In this document: positions 8,771 to 16,342 of the stretch, one piece after another | How positions within the stretch are numbered: the stretch's first letter is position 1 | How the letters are laid out: the number at the start of each line of letters is the position of its first letter | Assembly: GCF_014646755.1 (NCBI RefSeq) | Contig: NZ_BMNW01000002.1 | Span: 186,001-250,000 of the forward strand | Length of the DNA stretch: 64,000 bases | Reading direction: 5' to 3' | Origin: Pseudomonas asuensis | Lineage (GTDB): Bacteria; Pseudomonadota; Gammaproteobacteria; Pseudomonadales; Pseudomonadaceae | Position numbers and translations under genes: made by a program | Notes under the pieces: generated by a model | Seen by the model: the letters and a program-made list of their open reading frames with translations, nothing else | What the model was told of the DNA's origin: nothing | Database searches by the model: none

Positions 8771-9650
8771 ACGTGTTCGTGTTGTTGAGGTGGGACCGCG
8801 TGACGGCCTCCAGAATGAAAAGCAACCGATCAGCCTCCAGGCTAAGTTAGAGCTAGTGAACGACCTGACAGAGACAGGCCTTGATTACATTGAGGTGGGT
8901 AGTTTTGTTTCGCCCAAATGGGTTCCCCAGATGGCAGGTAGTTTGGATTTATTTTTAAAAATCAATAAAAGGGCTGGTATTACATATAGCGCTTTGACTC
9001 CTAACATGAAGGGATTCGAAGCGGCCCTTGAGGCCGGAGTCAAAGAAATCGCCGTATTTGCAGCAGCTTCCGAGAGCTTTTCCCAACGCAATATCAATTG
9101 CTCTATCGCTGAAAGCCTAAAGCGTTTCGAACCTGTCATGGATGCCGCAAAGCAGCATGGAATGACTGTTCGTGGCTATGTATCGTGCGTGTTGGGATGT
9201 CCTTATGATGGAAGCATTAGCTCTCAACAGGTGTCTTATGTAGCAAGAGATTTGTTCGAGATGGGCTGCCGTGAGGTTTCGCTTGGAGACACCATTGGCG
9301 TAGGTACACCCGGCCCTGCACGTACGCTTATCGATACTGTCAGCCGTGATGTCCCCCGCCAACAATTAGCGGTACATTTTCATGATACCTATGGCCAAGC
9401 CTTGGCCAATATCTATGCCACGCTTCTGGAAGGTATCTCGGTGATCGACAGTTCAGTAGCGGGACTGGGCGGTTGCCCCTATGCGGCAGGCGCAAGCGGC
9501 AATGTCGCTACAGAAGATGTGCTCTATATGCTGAACGGCTTGGGCATTCAGACTGATGTTGACCTCCCCCGCTTGATTGAAGCAGGCCAACGAATCTGCA
9601 AGGTATTAGGCCGTGAAAATGGCTCTCGTGTGGCAAAAGCCCTGTGTTAA
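8757..9650 (+). CDS. liuE: Hydroxymethylglutaryl-CoA lyase
   Basis: A 297-residue HMG-CoA lyase that splits 3-hydroxy-3-methylglutaryl-CoA into acetoacetate and acetyl-CoA, ending the pathway. The TIM-barrel start VRVVEVGPRDGLQNE carries the metal-binding Asp, HFHDTYGQ the metal histidine pair, and GLGGCPYAAGASGN the catalytic cysteine loop. Two ATG codons are adjacent at 8754 and 8757; the second is better spaced from the AGG at 8748-8750. The start lies inside liuD, so coupling is expected. An AT-rich patch at about 8945-8990 departs from the codon use of its surroundings and holds one copy of a motif repeated twice more nearby, although the protein stays co-linear with the family. Confidence 0.94.
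   Translation: MSLPERVRVVEVGPRDGLQNEKQPISLQAKLELVNDLTETGLDYIEVGSFVSPKWVPQMAGSLDLFLKINKRAGITYSALTPNMKGFEAALEAGVKEIAVFAAASESFSQRNINCSIAESLKRFEPVMDAAKQHGMTVRGYVSCVLGCPYDGSISSQQVSYVARDLFEMGCREVSLGDTIGVGTPGPARTLIDTVSRDVPRQQLAVHFHDTYGQALANIYATLLEGISVIDSSVAGLGGCPYAAGASGNVATEDVLYMLNGLGIQTDVDLPRLIEAGQRICKVLGRENGSRVAKALC
8969..8984 (+). repeat. Copy A of a 16-base repeat (inside liuE)
   Basis: AAGGGCTGGTATTACA is identical to copy C at 14091-14106 and differs at one base from copy B at 9929-9944. It is preceded by a T-run and A-rich bases, as are the other two copies. Here it encodes the RAGIT part of LiuE. Confidence 0.6.
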
Positions 9651-9661
9651 TGGCCTGCCCC

Positions 9662-9696
9662 GCCATTACGGGAGCCTTACAGGTTCTCGTAACGGC
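9662..9696 (+). terminator. Long hairpin after liuE
   Basis: GCCATTACGGGAGCC (9662-9676) pairs with GGTTCTCGTAACGGC (9682-9696) through 14 base pairs including two G-U pairs and one A-C mismatch, with a 5-base loop. It begins 12 bases after the liuE stop, so it probably ends the liu transcript or protects its 3' end. No T-run follows. Confidence 0.55.
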
Positions 9697-9954
9697 GTAT
9701 ATTCGAGGCACTTGCTTTGACAGTGTGTTCAGATCATAGAGTGATGCCAGGGCTTGAAGTATCCCTACTACTTCACCGGCACTTCGAAGCGGGCCATGTC
9801 CTGAGCCATTACAGGACTTGAATAAACATGTCCCTCTCATTTGCTCTTTTACTTACGCGACCATGGAATGCTTGCTCTCTTCTGATTGCTTTTGTTTTTT
9901 CCAGAGAGTCTCTTTTTTATTTTTCTAAAAAGGCTGGTATTACATAGAGATAAG
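9697..9954. other. Gene-free stretch between liuE and hsp20
   Basis: No credible gene. It contains the perfect inverted repeat GTCCTG / CAGGAC at about 9799-9818 and an AT-rich patch from about 9880 that includes copy B of the 16-base repeat. Short frames here lack ribosome binding sites and family resemblance. Confidence 0.4.
9929..9944 (+). repeat. Copy B of the 16-base repeat (intergenic)
   Basis: AAAGGCTGGTATTACA has one difference (third base) from copies A and C. With copy A the match extends to ...TTACATA. It lies in AT-rich DNA between liuE and the hsp20 terminator. Confidence 0.6.
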
Positions 9955-9981
9955 AAAAGGAGCCGCATGACGGCTCCTTTT
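9955..9981 (-). terminator. Rho-independent terminator of hsp20
   Basis: AAAAGGAGCCG (9955-9965) and CGGCTCCTTTT (9971-9981) form a perfect 11-bp stem with a 5-base loop. Read on the minus strand it ends in a T-run 22 bases beyond the hsp20 stop. Confidence 0.85.
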
Positions 9982-10002
9982 ACTAGCGCCAACGGCCAGG
10001 AT

Positions 10003-10473
10003 TTAAGCGACTTGACCTTCCAACGCAGGTTTTTCGTCTGTACGGCTCTGGCCATTGATAGCGATGCGCTTAGGCTTAGCCTCTTCAGGCACCTCTCGTA
10101 CCAAATCAATATTGAGCAGACCGTTTTGCAAGCCTGCACCTTTCACCTCGATATAGTCTGCCAGGCGGAAGGACAGCTTGAACGCACGCTGGGCTATACC
10201 CTGGTGCAGGTAGGTCACGCTGTCAGCGCTCTTTTCACGGCGACTACTTTTCACCGTTAGCACGCCCCGCTCTACTTCAAGCTCAAGGTCGCCCTCAGTA
10301 AGACCAGCGGCCGCAATCACGATGCGATAGCGATCATTGCCATGCTTTTCCACGTTATAGGGTGGATAGGTGCTGCTCGACTCGTTGCGCAGAGTGGATT
10401 CAAAAAGATCGTTGAAGCGATCGAATCCAACAGAATGACGAAACAGAGGAGCAAGAGAAAATGCAGTATTCAT
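10003..10473 (-). CDS. ibpA: Small heat-shock protein, Hsp20/IbpA type
   Basis: A 156-residue small heat-shock protein, an ATP-independent holdase that keeps unfolding proteins soluble in the cytoplasm. The N-terminus MNTAFSLAPLFRHSVGFDRF is typical of proteobacterial IbpA, followed by the alpha-crystallin domain (about 35-125) with YPPYNVEK, ERGVLTV and the GLLNIDL strand. An in-frame ATG 33 bases further upstream exists, but the ATG at 10473 has AGGAGA at the right distance. Upstream are a sigma-32 type promoter and a leader that can pair with the ribosome binding site; downstream is a strong terminator. It is therefore a single-gene heat-shock unit. Confidence 0.93.
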   Translation of the reverse strand: MNTAFSLAPLFRHSVGFDRFNDLFESTLRNESSSTYPPYNVEKHGNDRYRIVIAAAGLTEGDLELEVERGVLTVKSSRREKSADSVTYLHQGIAQRAFKLSFRLADYIEVKGAGLQNGLLNIDLVREVPEEAKPKRIAINGQSRTDEKPALEGQVA

Positions 10474-10535
10474 ATGGAAATCTCCTGAAGCATCAGCAAG
10501 TTTCAAAGCAGGGCCCAGCTTTCGGCACCCTACTC
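10474..10535 (-). promoter_or_regulatory. ROSE-like RNA thermometer in the hsp20 leader
   Basis: The predicted leader of about 60 bases ends, on the minus strand, with TTGCT, eight bases, then the AGGAGA ribosome binding site. TTGCT can pair with AGGA leaving one G bulged, the conserved anti-Shine-Dalgarno pairing of ROSE elements found before Pseudomonas ibpA genes. Upstream bases can form further stems (GGGCCC region). Heat-melting is inferred from this pairing and from the gene type. Confidence 0.6.
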
Positions 10536-10541
10536 GATCCC

Positions 10542-10569
10542 ATATAAGGACCGCCCTTTGTTTTTCAAG
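10542..10569 (-). promoter_or_regulatory. Sigma-32 (heat-shock) promoter of hsp20
   Basis: On the minus strand CTTGAAA (10569-10563), a 13-base spacer and CCTTATAT (10549-10542) match the sigma-32 consensus CTTGAAA-N13/14-CCCCATNT well. Transcription would start roughly 65 bases before the hsp20 start codon. Confidence 0.75.
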
Positions 10570-10888
10570 CGATATGCCCGACAGGCGGTAAAGTCCGCGT
10601 TCTATTGATCAATAGGTGCTAAAGTCAGTAGATAAATATGGCTTCGCTGCTTATCGATACATCTTCTTTCAAAGTGGCGTCGGGTTTATGACGATCAGAA
10701 GACAGCAAAACACAATAACGAGACATACGTCTCACTTTTCAATCGCTATGAACGCTACCCTTTTAAACACGTGAGTGTGGACGGGTTTGAGCATTGTTTT
10801 AATGCGCTGAATTTAAAAGTTGATTCAGTAACGAAATTTTGATCCCCGCCGAGTCTCGCCGTTGTTGTCGAGTTACTGCTCGTAACGG
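10570..10888. other. Intergenic stretch with one perfect palindrome
   Basis: About 320 bases without a supported gene. CTATTGATCAATAG at 10602-10615 is a perfect 14-bp palindrome, possibly an operator for the upstream heat-shock gene or an unknown regulator. GAGAC / GTCTC at 10720-10733 forms a 5-bp stem followed by ACTTTT. Nothing else stands out. Confidence 0.4.
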
Positions 10889-11026
10889 TTGCCCCCATTA
10901 AATTGGAAGACGTTTGTAGAACGCCAGCGTACTACAGACGCTAAAGCTGCTGGAAAACCCGTTTCAGACCGTCTGGAAGTCACCCCAGGCGAGGTTCAAG
11001 CCGAACAGGTTATTGTTCGTAGCTGA
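10889..11026 (+). other. Possible small reading frame or gene remnant
   Basis: From a TTG at 10889 to TGA at 11024 one frame encodes 45 residues ending RLEVTPGEVQAEQVIVRS. The composition looks protein-like, but there is no clear ribosome binding site and I do not recognise a family. It could be the 3' end of a lost gene. It ends 73 bases before the start of the next hypothetical gene. Confidence 0.25.
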
Positions 11027-11099
11027 TGGGAATTCCGGCAATGTTGAGACTGGTTCAGAGCCTTTGCTCCCGTCTCCCTACCGATTTCGAGATACTTTG

Positions 11100-11414
11100 A
11101 TGGCCAAATACAACAATGCTTTACGCCGTACAGAAGAAATTTTCTTTGATGATCGCAAACGCAATGAATTGATCATCATCCCGCACGGTGCTGAAGAAAT
11201 TACCGAGATTGAAGCGCTTCTGACAAAGCTATCCTGTGCATCCCTGCGGGTGATTCACAAGAATGGGCAGAAGGCAACGTTGATGATTCTTCAGGGCTGG
11301 AAGTCCAACCCCGAAAAAATTACTGCCAGTTTTACGCCGGGTGTGATTGATGTACTAGGCCGTGATCTAGAACCCAAGGAGCTACTGGCTCTGGCCATCG
11401 AGAAAGCGACCTAA
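11100..11414 (+). CDS. Hypothetical protein, 104 residues
   Basis: I do not recognise this protein. From the ATG at 11100 it begins MAKYNNALRRTEEIFFDDRK and is soluble, charged and without signal peptide or membrane segment. Alternating hydrophobic strands (ELIIIPHG, SLRVIHKNG, ATLMILQGW) suggest a small alpha/beta fold. The frame is open to a possible TTG at 11013, but that extension is low in family-like features. The ribosome binding site is weak. A hairpin follows 36 bases after the stop. It sits between a heat-shock gene and a cyclodeaminase-like gene and is transcribed apart from both. Confidence 0.6.
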   Translation: MAKYNNALRRTEEIFFDDRKRNELIIIPHGAEEITEIEALLTKLSCASLRVIHKNGQKATLMILQGWKSNPEKITASFTPGVIDVLGRDLEPKELLALAIEKAT

Positions 11415-11450
11415 CTCTTTTCTTTCACGTACATCGCTACGGCTTAATGC

Positions 11451-11475
11451 GCATTTGGCTGTTCAAGCCAAATGC
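11451..11475. terminator. Hairpin between convergent genes
   Basis: GCATTTGGCT (11451-11460) and AGCCAAATGC (11466-11475) form a perfect 10-bp stem with a 5-base loop, followed by TTTG on the plus strand. It lies between the hypothetical gene ending at 11414 and the minus-strand gene ending at 11500. Confidence 0.65.
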
Positions 11476-11499
11476 TTTGCTACGCCTATACAAAAGCTA

Positions 11500-12102
11500 T
11501 TAACGGTCCTGTATTGCCTGTCTGATTAACTGCAGGCGCTTGCTGGCTTGCTGCTCAAGCTGCTGGCGTTTTTCAATCGCCTGCTTTCGTATTCCGTCTT
11601 CGTCCAACAGTTCAGTATTCGCATCGACATTAAGCAGCACCGCAGACAGCGCCCCTTGCAGTAAGAGACTGCCCGAGAGTATGTCGCTCTGCACTTTGTC
11701 AGATGTAAAGGGAATCCCTTCTTCCGCCAAGCCAAGCAGTTCAACACAGGTTTTTGCTGTGTTCAACGGTACCTGTGTGGCCCCTACCGCAGCACGCTGA
11801 ACACCAACCTCCCGCTGTCTTATCTGCTCGGGTAGACGAGCTGCCTGCATATAACGCTCAAAGGCTTTTACATCTGCGTCAGCATAAGCACTAAGCGTCT
11901 TCATCTGCTTCTCAACGCGCTCAATAAGCTCAGCCCGTGCGGGATCGGCCGATTTGGTTTCGCTGATCCGCAATGCCATCAGTATCAATGCACTTCCCAT
12001 CGTAGCGGCAACGACTGCTGCTGCCCCGCAACTAGGGGTTGAGCTATCCGCAGCTGTCGCATCACGAAAGGCTTGTAATGTCATGTCCCAGATGCTGCTC
12101 AT
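11500..12102 (-). CDS. Cyclodeaminase/cyclohydrolase family protein
   Basis: A 200-residue, all-helical protein of the formiminotransferase-cyclodeaminase C-terminal (FTCD_C) family, which in known members acts on formimino- or methenyl-tetrahydrofolate. The family's N-terminal pattern is visible in TPSCGAAAVVAATMGSAL (about 22-39), where the glycine/alanine-rich helix contributes the folate site. The rest is long amphipathic helices ending in a KRQQLEQQASKRLQ coiled segment. Length equals that of stand-alone bacterial members. It is divergent from arsR with about 150 bases between. No histidine-degradation gene is nearby, so the substrate is not given by context. Confidence 0.75.
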   Translation of the reverse strand: MSSIWDMTLQAFRDATAADSSTPSCGAAAVVAATMGSALILMALRISETKSADPARAELIERVEKQMKTLSAYADADVKAFERYMQAARLPEQIRQREVGVQRAAVGATQVPLNTAKTCVELLGLAEEGIPFTSDKVQSDILSGSLLLQGALSAVLLNVDANTELLDEDGIRKQAIEKRQQLEQQASKRLQLIRQAIQDR

Positions 12103-12178
12103 GGCTATCTACCCGCTTCTGTTTGTTCTTATCAGAACAGTTACGCAACGCATACGTTTCCGTCGTTGGTCGATTTGA

Positions 12179-12202
12179 GAATATATGAAAATTCATATAT
12201 TC
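12179..12202. promoter_or_regulatory. ArsR operator
   Basis: Eleven-base arms GAATATATGAA (12179-12189) and TTCATATATTC (12192-12202) flank AA in a near-perfect 24-bp palindrome 49 bases before arsR. Position and the ATAT-rich dyad fit ArsR/SmtB repressor sites. Confidence 0.75.
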
Positions 12203-12251
12203 GTTTTCCCATATGTTAGTTATAGTGCGCCCGTTCGATGACGGAGGCTAT

Positions 12252-12608
12252 ATGTCCGAATCCCTGACCCCTTCGCTCCTGTTCAAATGCTTGGCTGATG
12301 AGACTCGCGCCCGTATGACATTACTGATTCTTCAAGAAGAAGAGTTATGTGTATGTGAGCTTGTCTGTGCGTTGGGCGATATCCAACCAAAGATCTCTCG
12401 CCATCTGGCGCAACTGCGACAGTGCGGTTTGCTGTCGGATCGTCGCCAAGGACAGTGGGTGTATTACCACCTCCACCCAACATTACCGGAGTGGGTACAG
12501 ACCATCCTTAAAAGCACGCTGGAAGCTAATCATGAATGGCTAAAGGCAGATGTAGAACGCCTGCTCAACATGGGTGACCGCCCCAAGCGCAAGGCGCTTT
12601 GTTGCTGA
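12252..12608 (+). CDS. arsR: Arsenic-responsive repressor ArsR
   Basis: A 118-residue ArsR/SmtB-family repressor. The winged helix-turn-helix includes ELCVCELVCAL (about 36-46), with the CxC motif that binds arsenite and antimonite, followed by the recognition helix PKISRHLAQLRQCGLL. The C-terminus ends in a further CC pair. Binding of trivalent arsenic releases DNA and opens the operon. The ATG at 12252 is chosen because GGAGG precedes it by 4 bases; an ATG at 12213 is also in frame but has no such site. It is the first gene of arsR-arsB-arsC-arsH. Confidence 0.95.
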   Translation: MSESLTPSLLFKCLADETRARMTLLILQEEELCVCELVCALGDIQPKISRHLAQLRQCGLLSDRRQGQWVYYHLHPTLPEWVQTILKSTLEANHEWLKADVERLLNMGDRPKRKALCC

Positions 12609-12638
12609 TCTAAAGCCAATCCTTATCGAGTCCTATAC

Positions 12639-13922
12639 ATGCTGATTGCGTTTCTCATCTTTTTGATAACTATCGTTCTGGTGATCTGGCAGCCCAAAGG
12701 GTTAGGTGTTGGCTGGAGTGCATCCCTGGGCGCTGTATTGGCCCTTCTGACGGGCGTAGTAAGCCTGAGTGATATTCCGACGGTGTGGCAGATCGTCTGG
12801 AATGCTACCGCCACCTTCATCGGCATTATTATTATCAGCCTGCTACTGGATGAAGCAGGCTTTTTCGAATGGGCGGCCTTACACGTGGCTCGCTGGGGTG
12901 GCGGTAATGGGCGCAGGCTGTTTGCCTTCATTATCCTGCTGGGTGCTGCAGTGTCCGCCTTGTTTGCCAATGACGGAGCGGCACTGATCCTGACGCCTAT
13001 CGTGATTGCCATGCTTCTGGCTTTGCGATTTTCGCCAGCGGCTACCCTGGCATTTGTCATGGCGGCTGGATTTATCGCCGATACAGCCAGTCTGCCTCTG
13101 GTTGTGTCCAACCTGGTCAATATTGTCTCGGCCGATTATTTCGGCATTGGCTTTGGCGAATACGCAGCCATTATGGCGCCGGTCAATGCCGTTAGTATTC
13201 TCGCTACGCTAGTAATGCTGCTCTGGTTTTTCCGTCGTGATATTCCCAAGCGATATGATTTAGCTCAAATCAAGGAGCCGCGAGAAGCCATACGTGACCG
13301 TGCCACGTTTATCGCAGGATGGTGGGTGCTAGGGCTATTACTGATTGGTTTCTTTATCATCGAGCCCATGGGTGTACCCATCAGCGCCATCTCTGCTGTC
13401 TGTGCCCTGCTCTTGTTCGTGATCGTAGCACGTGGCCATGTGATCAGTACGCAGAAGGTGCTCAAAGATGCGCCGTGGCAGATCGTAGTCTTCTCACTCG
13501 GGATGTACCTGGTTGTGTATGGGTTACGCAACGCAGGGTTAACAGACTACGTGACACAAGCATTGAATTATTGCGCCCAGTACGGTGTATGGGGCGCAGC
13601 CCTTGGAACCGGGCTGCTAACTGCACTGCTCTCCTCCATCATGAACAACCTCCCAACCGTTCTTATTGGAGCACTTTCAATCCACGACAGCGAAGCTACA
13701 GGCGTTGTCCAGCACGCCATGATTTATGCCAATGTCATTGGTAGTGATCTGGGTCCAAAGATTACTCCGATTGGAAGTCTGGCCACCCTGCTCTGGCTGC
13801 ATGTGCTCGCCCGCAAGAACATCACCATCACTTGGGGCTACTACTTCAAGGTAGGTATCGTGCTTACCTTGCCGGTTCTATTGGCTACTCTTGCCGCGCT
13901 TGCTGTGCGGTTAACCCTATAA
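12639..13922 (+). CDS. arsB: Arsenite efflux pump ArsB
   Basis: A 427-residue inner-membrane protein with about 12 predicted hydrophobic segments, matching ArsB, the arsenite/antimonite-proton antiporter. Recognisable are the opening [16 protein letters not shown], the [14 protein letters not shown] region and MNNLPTVL in the second half (about residues 335-342). It removes As(III) made by ArsC and can work without an ArsA ATPase, which is not encoded here. It begins 30 bases after arsR and is followed by arsC after 16 bases. Confidence 0.95.
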   Translation: MLIAFLIFLITIVLVIWQPKGLGVGWSASLGAVLALLTGVVSLSDIPTVWQIVWNATATFIGIIIISLLLDEAGFFEWAALHVARWGGGNGRRLFAFIILLGAAVSALFANDGAALILTPIVIAMLLALRFSPAATLAFVMAAGFIADTASLPLVVSNLVNIVSADYFGIGFGEYAAIMAPVNAVSILATLVMLLWFFRRDIPKRYDLAQIKEPREAIRDRATFIAGWWVLGLLLIGFFIIEPMGVPISAISAVCALLLFVIVARGHVISTQKVLKDAPWQIVVFSLGMYLVVYGLRNAGLTDYVTQALNYCAQYGVWGAALGTGLLTALLSSIMNNLPTVLIGALSIHDSEATGVVQHAMIYANVIGSDLGPKITPIGSLATLLWLHVLARKNITITWGYYFKVGIVLTLPVLLATLAALAVRLTL

Positions 13923-13938
13923 GCGTCAAGGAGCCTTT

Positions 13939-14406
13939 ATGAAAGTCTTGTTTATGTGCACCCACAATCGCTGCCGCAGCATATTGTCCGAAGCTGTTTT
14001 CAATCATTTGGCGCCTGAAGGATTCGAGGCGGTCAGCTCTGGTAGCTATCCGAGCGGGCAAGTCAGTCCGTTAACAATAGAGGTTTTAATAAGGGCTGGT
14101 ATTACAATACAAGGGCTCTACAGTAAGTCTTCCGATGAGTTTGCTGATGCTCCCCCTGATGTAGTTATTACCGTCTGCGACCGGGCGGCTGGCGAAGCGT
14201 GTCCTGCCTATTTTGGTAACGCCTTGAAAGCACATTGGGGAATAGAGGACCCGTCTGCGCTTGAAGGAAGCGAGGCGGATATTCAGCAAGCATTCGAAAC
14301 AACGCTACAGATTATTGAACAGCGTGTACGAGCCTTCCTGGCCCTGCCGTTTGACCGTCTGAGCGCAGACGAACTCAAAAGCGCTGTTGATGCGCTTGGC
14401 AACTGA
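13939..14406 (+). CDS. arsC: Arsenate reductase, thioredoxin-coupled type
   Basis: A 155-residue low-molecular-weight phosphatase-fold arsenate reductase that turns As(V) into As(III) for export. The phosphate loop CTHNRCRS holds Cys7; the two further cysteines of the thioredoxin-coupled mechanism appear as Cys80 and Cys88 in ITVCDRAAGEACP. This differs from the glutaredoxin-type ArsC. AAGGAG precedes the ATG. Codons for about residues 48-57 are unusually AT-rich and include copy C of the 16-base repeat, without changing protein length. Confidence 0.94.
   Translation: MKVLFMCTHNRCRSILSEAVFNHLAPEGFEAVSSGSYPSGQVSPLTIEVLIRAGITIQGLYSKSSDEFADAPPDVVITVCDRAAGEACPAYFGNALKAHWGIEDPSALEGSEADIQQAFETTLQIIEQRVRAFLALPFDRLSADELKSAVDALGN
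14091..14106 (+). repeat. Copy C of the 16-base repeat (inside arsC)
   Basis: AAGGGCTGGTATTACA is identical to copy A in liuE. It again encodes RAGIT, but in an unrelated protein, and is preceded by TTTTAAT. Confidence 0.6.
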
Positions 14407-14421
14407 TGAGGAGCCCTTCCC

Positions 14422-15132
14422 TTGGATAACCTGCCCAACCTGGACTTTTCCCTGGCCGATATTCCGGCAATTGATCGCCTGGACAAGCCGCCGCCGCTGC
14501 CCCATAAGCCTAGAATCCTGCTGCTCTATGGGTCTAATCGCGAGCGCTCTTTCAGTCGCCTGCTGACACAGGAAGCCGCCCGCTTACTGGAACACTTCGG
14601 TGCTGAGGTGCGGATTTTTAATCCTTCAGGCCTACCCTTGCCTGATGATGCACGCGATACCCATGAGAAAGTCGTTGAACTGCGTGAATTGATGCAATGG
14701 TCTGAGGGTCAGGTATGGTGCTCACCTGAGCGACATGGCTCGATAAGCGCTGTTTTCAAAGCACAGATTGACTGGGTTCCGTTAGCTATTGGGGCCGTCC
14801 GCCCTACTCAAGGCAAGACGCTTGCCCTATTGCAGGTTTGCGGTGGCTCACAATCTTTTAATGCCGTAAATCAGCTCCGGGTATTAGGACGCTGGATGCG
14901 TATGTTTACAATCCCAAACCAGTCCTCCGTGCCCAAGGCTTTTCTGGAGTTCGATGAGGCAGATCGAATGAAACCATCGCCCTACTACGATCGTCTGGTG
15001 GATGTCATGGAAGAATTGATGAAATTCACGCTGCTGCTTCGTGGGCGCCAGACGTATCTGGTCGATCGTTACTCAGAACGTAAGGAATCGGCCGAGGCGC
15101 TGTCCCAACGCGTCAATCAGCGCTCCCTCTGA
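14422..15132 (+). CDS. arsH: ArsH organoarsenical/NADPH-FMN oxidoreductase
   Basis: A 236-residue flavodoxin-like NADPH-dependent FMN reductase of the ArsH family, which oxidises trivalent methyl- and aromatic arsenicals to less toxic pentavalent forms. The [14 protein letters not shown] loop (about 32-45) binds FMN phosphate. The likely start is TTG at 14422 with GAGGAG about 8 bases upstream, giving the N-terminus DNLPNLD expected for the family. It begins 15 bases after arsC. Its last 16 bases overlap the end of arsO on the other strand. Confidence 0.92.
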   Translation: MDNLPNLDFSLADIPAIDRLDKPPPLPHKPRILLLYGSNRERSFSRLLTQEAARLLEHFGAEVRIFNPSGLPLPDDARDTHEKVVELRELMQWSEGQVWCSPERHGSISAVFKAQIDWVPLAIGAVRPTQGKTLALLQVCGGSQSFNAVNQLRVLGRWMRMFTIPNQSSVPKAFLEFDEADRMKPSPYYDRLVDVMEELMKFTLLLRGRQTYLVDRYSERKESAEALSQRVNQRSL

Positions 15133-16175
15133 TCCAGATAGGCCTCGATCTCCTTAACGGTGCTACGTGCCGTTCGGGTAACGCCAATCAACGTTGCCGA
15201 GGCCATACCTGTCCATTCGCCGTATCCAACGAGCCACACACGAGGCTCCCTGACGGAGCGGGTTTGATCAACCTCTACCCTTCCATCGGACACAAGGCTT
15301 AATGATGCCAGATGCGTTAATGCAGGCCTGAAGCCGGTACACCAGATAACCGCGTCCACTTTCGTTTCACGGCCATCTGCCCAAACTACCCCCTTGCCCG
15401 TAAATCGTTCAAAGGGTCGCACCGCTTGTAGAACGCCTCGCGCTCTTGCCTCTTTCACGCTTGGTACCATGACAATATCACCGAGCCTGCCTGCAGGCTC
15501 CTCCAAAGCGCGTCCCTCCTGTTGGGCCCGCCAGCGCTCGGTAGCTCGCTCAAACAAGACACGCCCATCCACATCGTCTGGCAAGAACTGGGGTTCCGCC
15601 AGCGTAACCCAGCAGGTATCTGCAACCTTGGAAACCTCGGCCAGAATCTGCGCACCTGAATTCCCACCCCCGACAACCAATACCTTTTGGCCCGAAAAAG
15701 CGCTGGCATTGACATAGCGCGCAGAGTGTATCTGCTGCCCCTGAAACAGCTCCTGCCCTGGGTAGCACGGCGTGTAGGGATGTCGCCATGTTCCAGTTGC
15801 ACTGACAACGGCCTGCGCCAGCCATGTCGTTGCGCCTACCTTGACCAGTAAGCCCTCCGCATGTCGCTCTACGGCGTCCACCCACACGGGACGCTCGATA
15901 GGCAGCGCATAACGCTGCTCGTAACGGGCGAGGTAAGCCAATACGTGGTCGCGCGAAGGCGTTTCTTCGTCTGTGGCGGGCATGGGCCAGCCAGGGATTG
16001 AACTGGAGCTGGCCGGTGAAAAGAGATGTAGAGACTCCCAACCATGCCTCCAGCCTCCCCCCGGGCCAGACTCTGCGTCCAATAGAACAAAGGAGCGAGA
16101 CGTACGACGCAGGAAATAGGCAACTGCAAGGGCAGACTGCCCTCCGCCTACAATAGCCACATCAATCTGCCGCAT
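15117..16175 (-). CDS. arsO: ArsO-type flavin-containing monooxygenase
   Basis: A 352-residue FAD- and NAD(P)H-binding protein. The FAD fold begins [18 protein letters not shown], and a second Rossmann motif [14 protein letters not shown] (about 156-169) binds the pyridine nucleotide; [15 protein letters not shown] is typical of flavin monooxygenases. Proteins of this type within ars operons are called ArsO and are thought to act on arsenicals, though the reaction is less well established than for ArsH. It is convergent with arsH and overlaps it by 16 bases. Without the ars context it would be called a generic flavoprotein monooxygenase. Confidence 0.82.
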   Translation of the reverse strand: MRQIDVAIVGGGQSALAVAYFLRRTSRSFVLLDAESGPGGGWRHGWESLHLFSPASSSSIPGWPMPATDEETPSRDHVLAYLARYEQRYALPIERPVWVDAVERHAEGLLVKVGATTWLAQAVVSATGTWRHPYTPCYPGQELFQGQQIHSARYVNASAFSGQKVLVVGGGNSGAQILAEVSKVADTCWVTLAEPQFLPDDVDGRVLFERATERWRAQQEGRALEEPAGRLGDIVMVPSVKEARARGVLQAVRPFERFTGKGVVWADGRETKVDAVIWCTGFRPALTHLASLSLVSDGRVEVDQTRSVREPRVWLVGYGEWTGMASATLIGVTRTARSTVKEIEAYLDQRER

Positions 16176-16342
16176 AGACCTTTACGCTCCTGCTGAAATT
16201 AACGATACATCCCGAGCGCCTGGAGCGCTGCCGCTTCGTCACACCGATCAAACGATAAAGGCAAAACGCAGTCACATCTATAACAGGCTAGGTGCTGATA
16301 AGGATCCGCCCAGCCTTGGATTAGAAGGAGTTTACATTCGGC

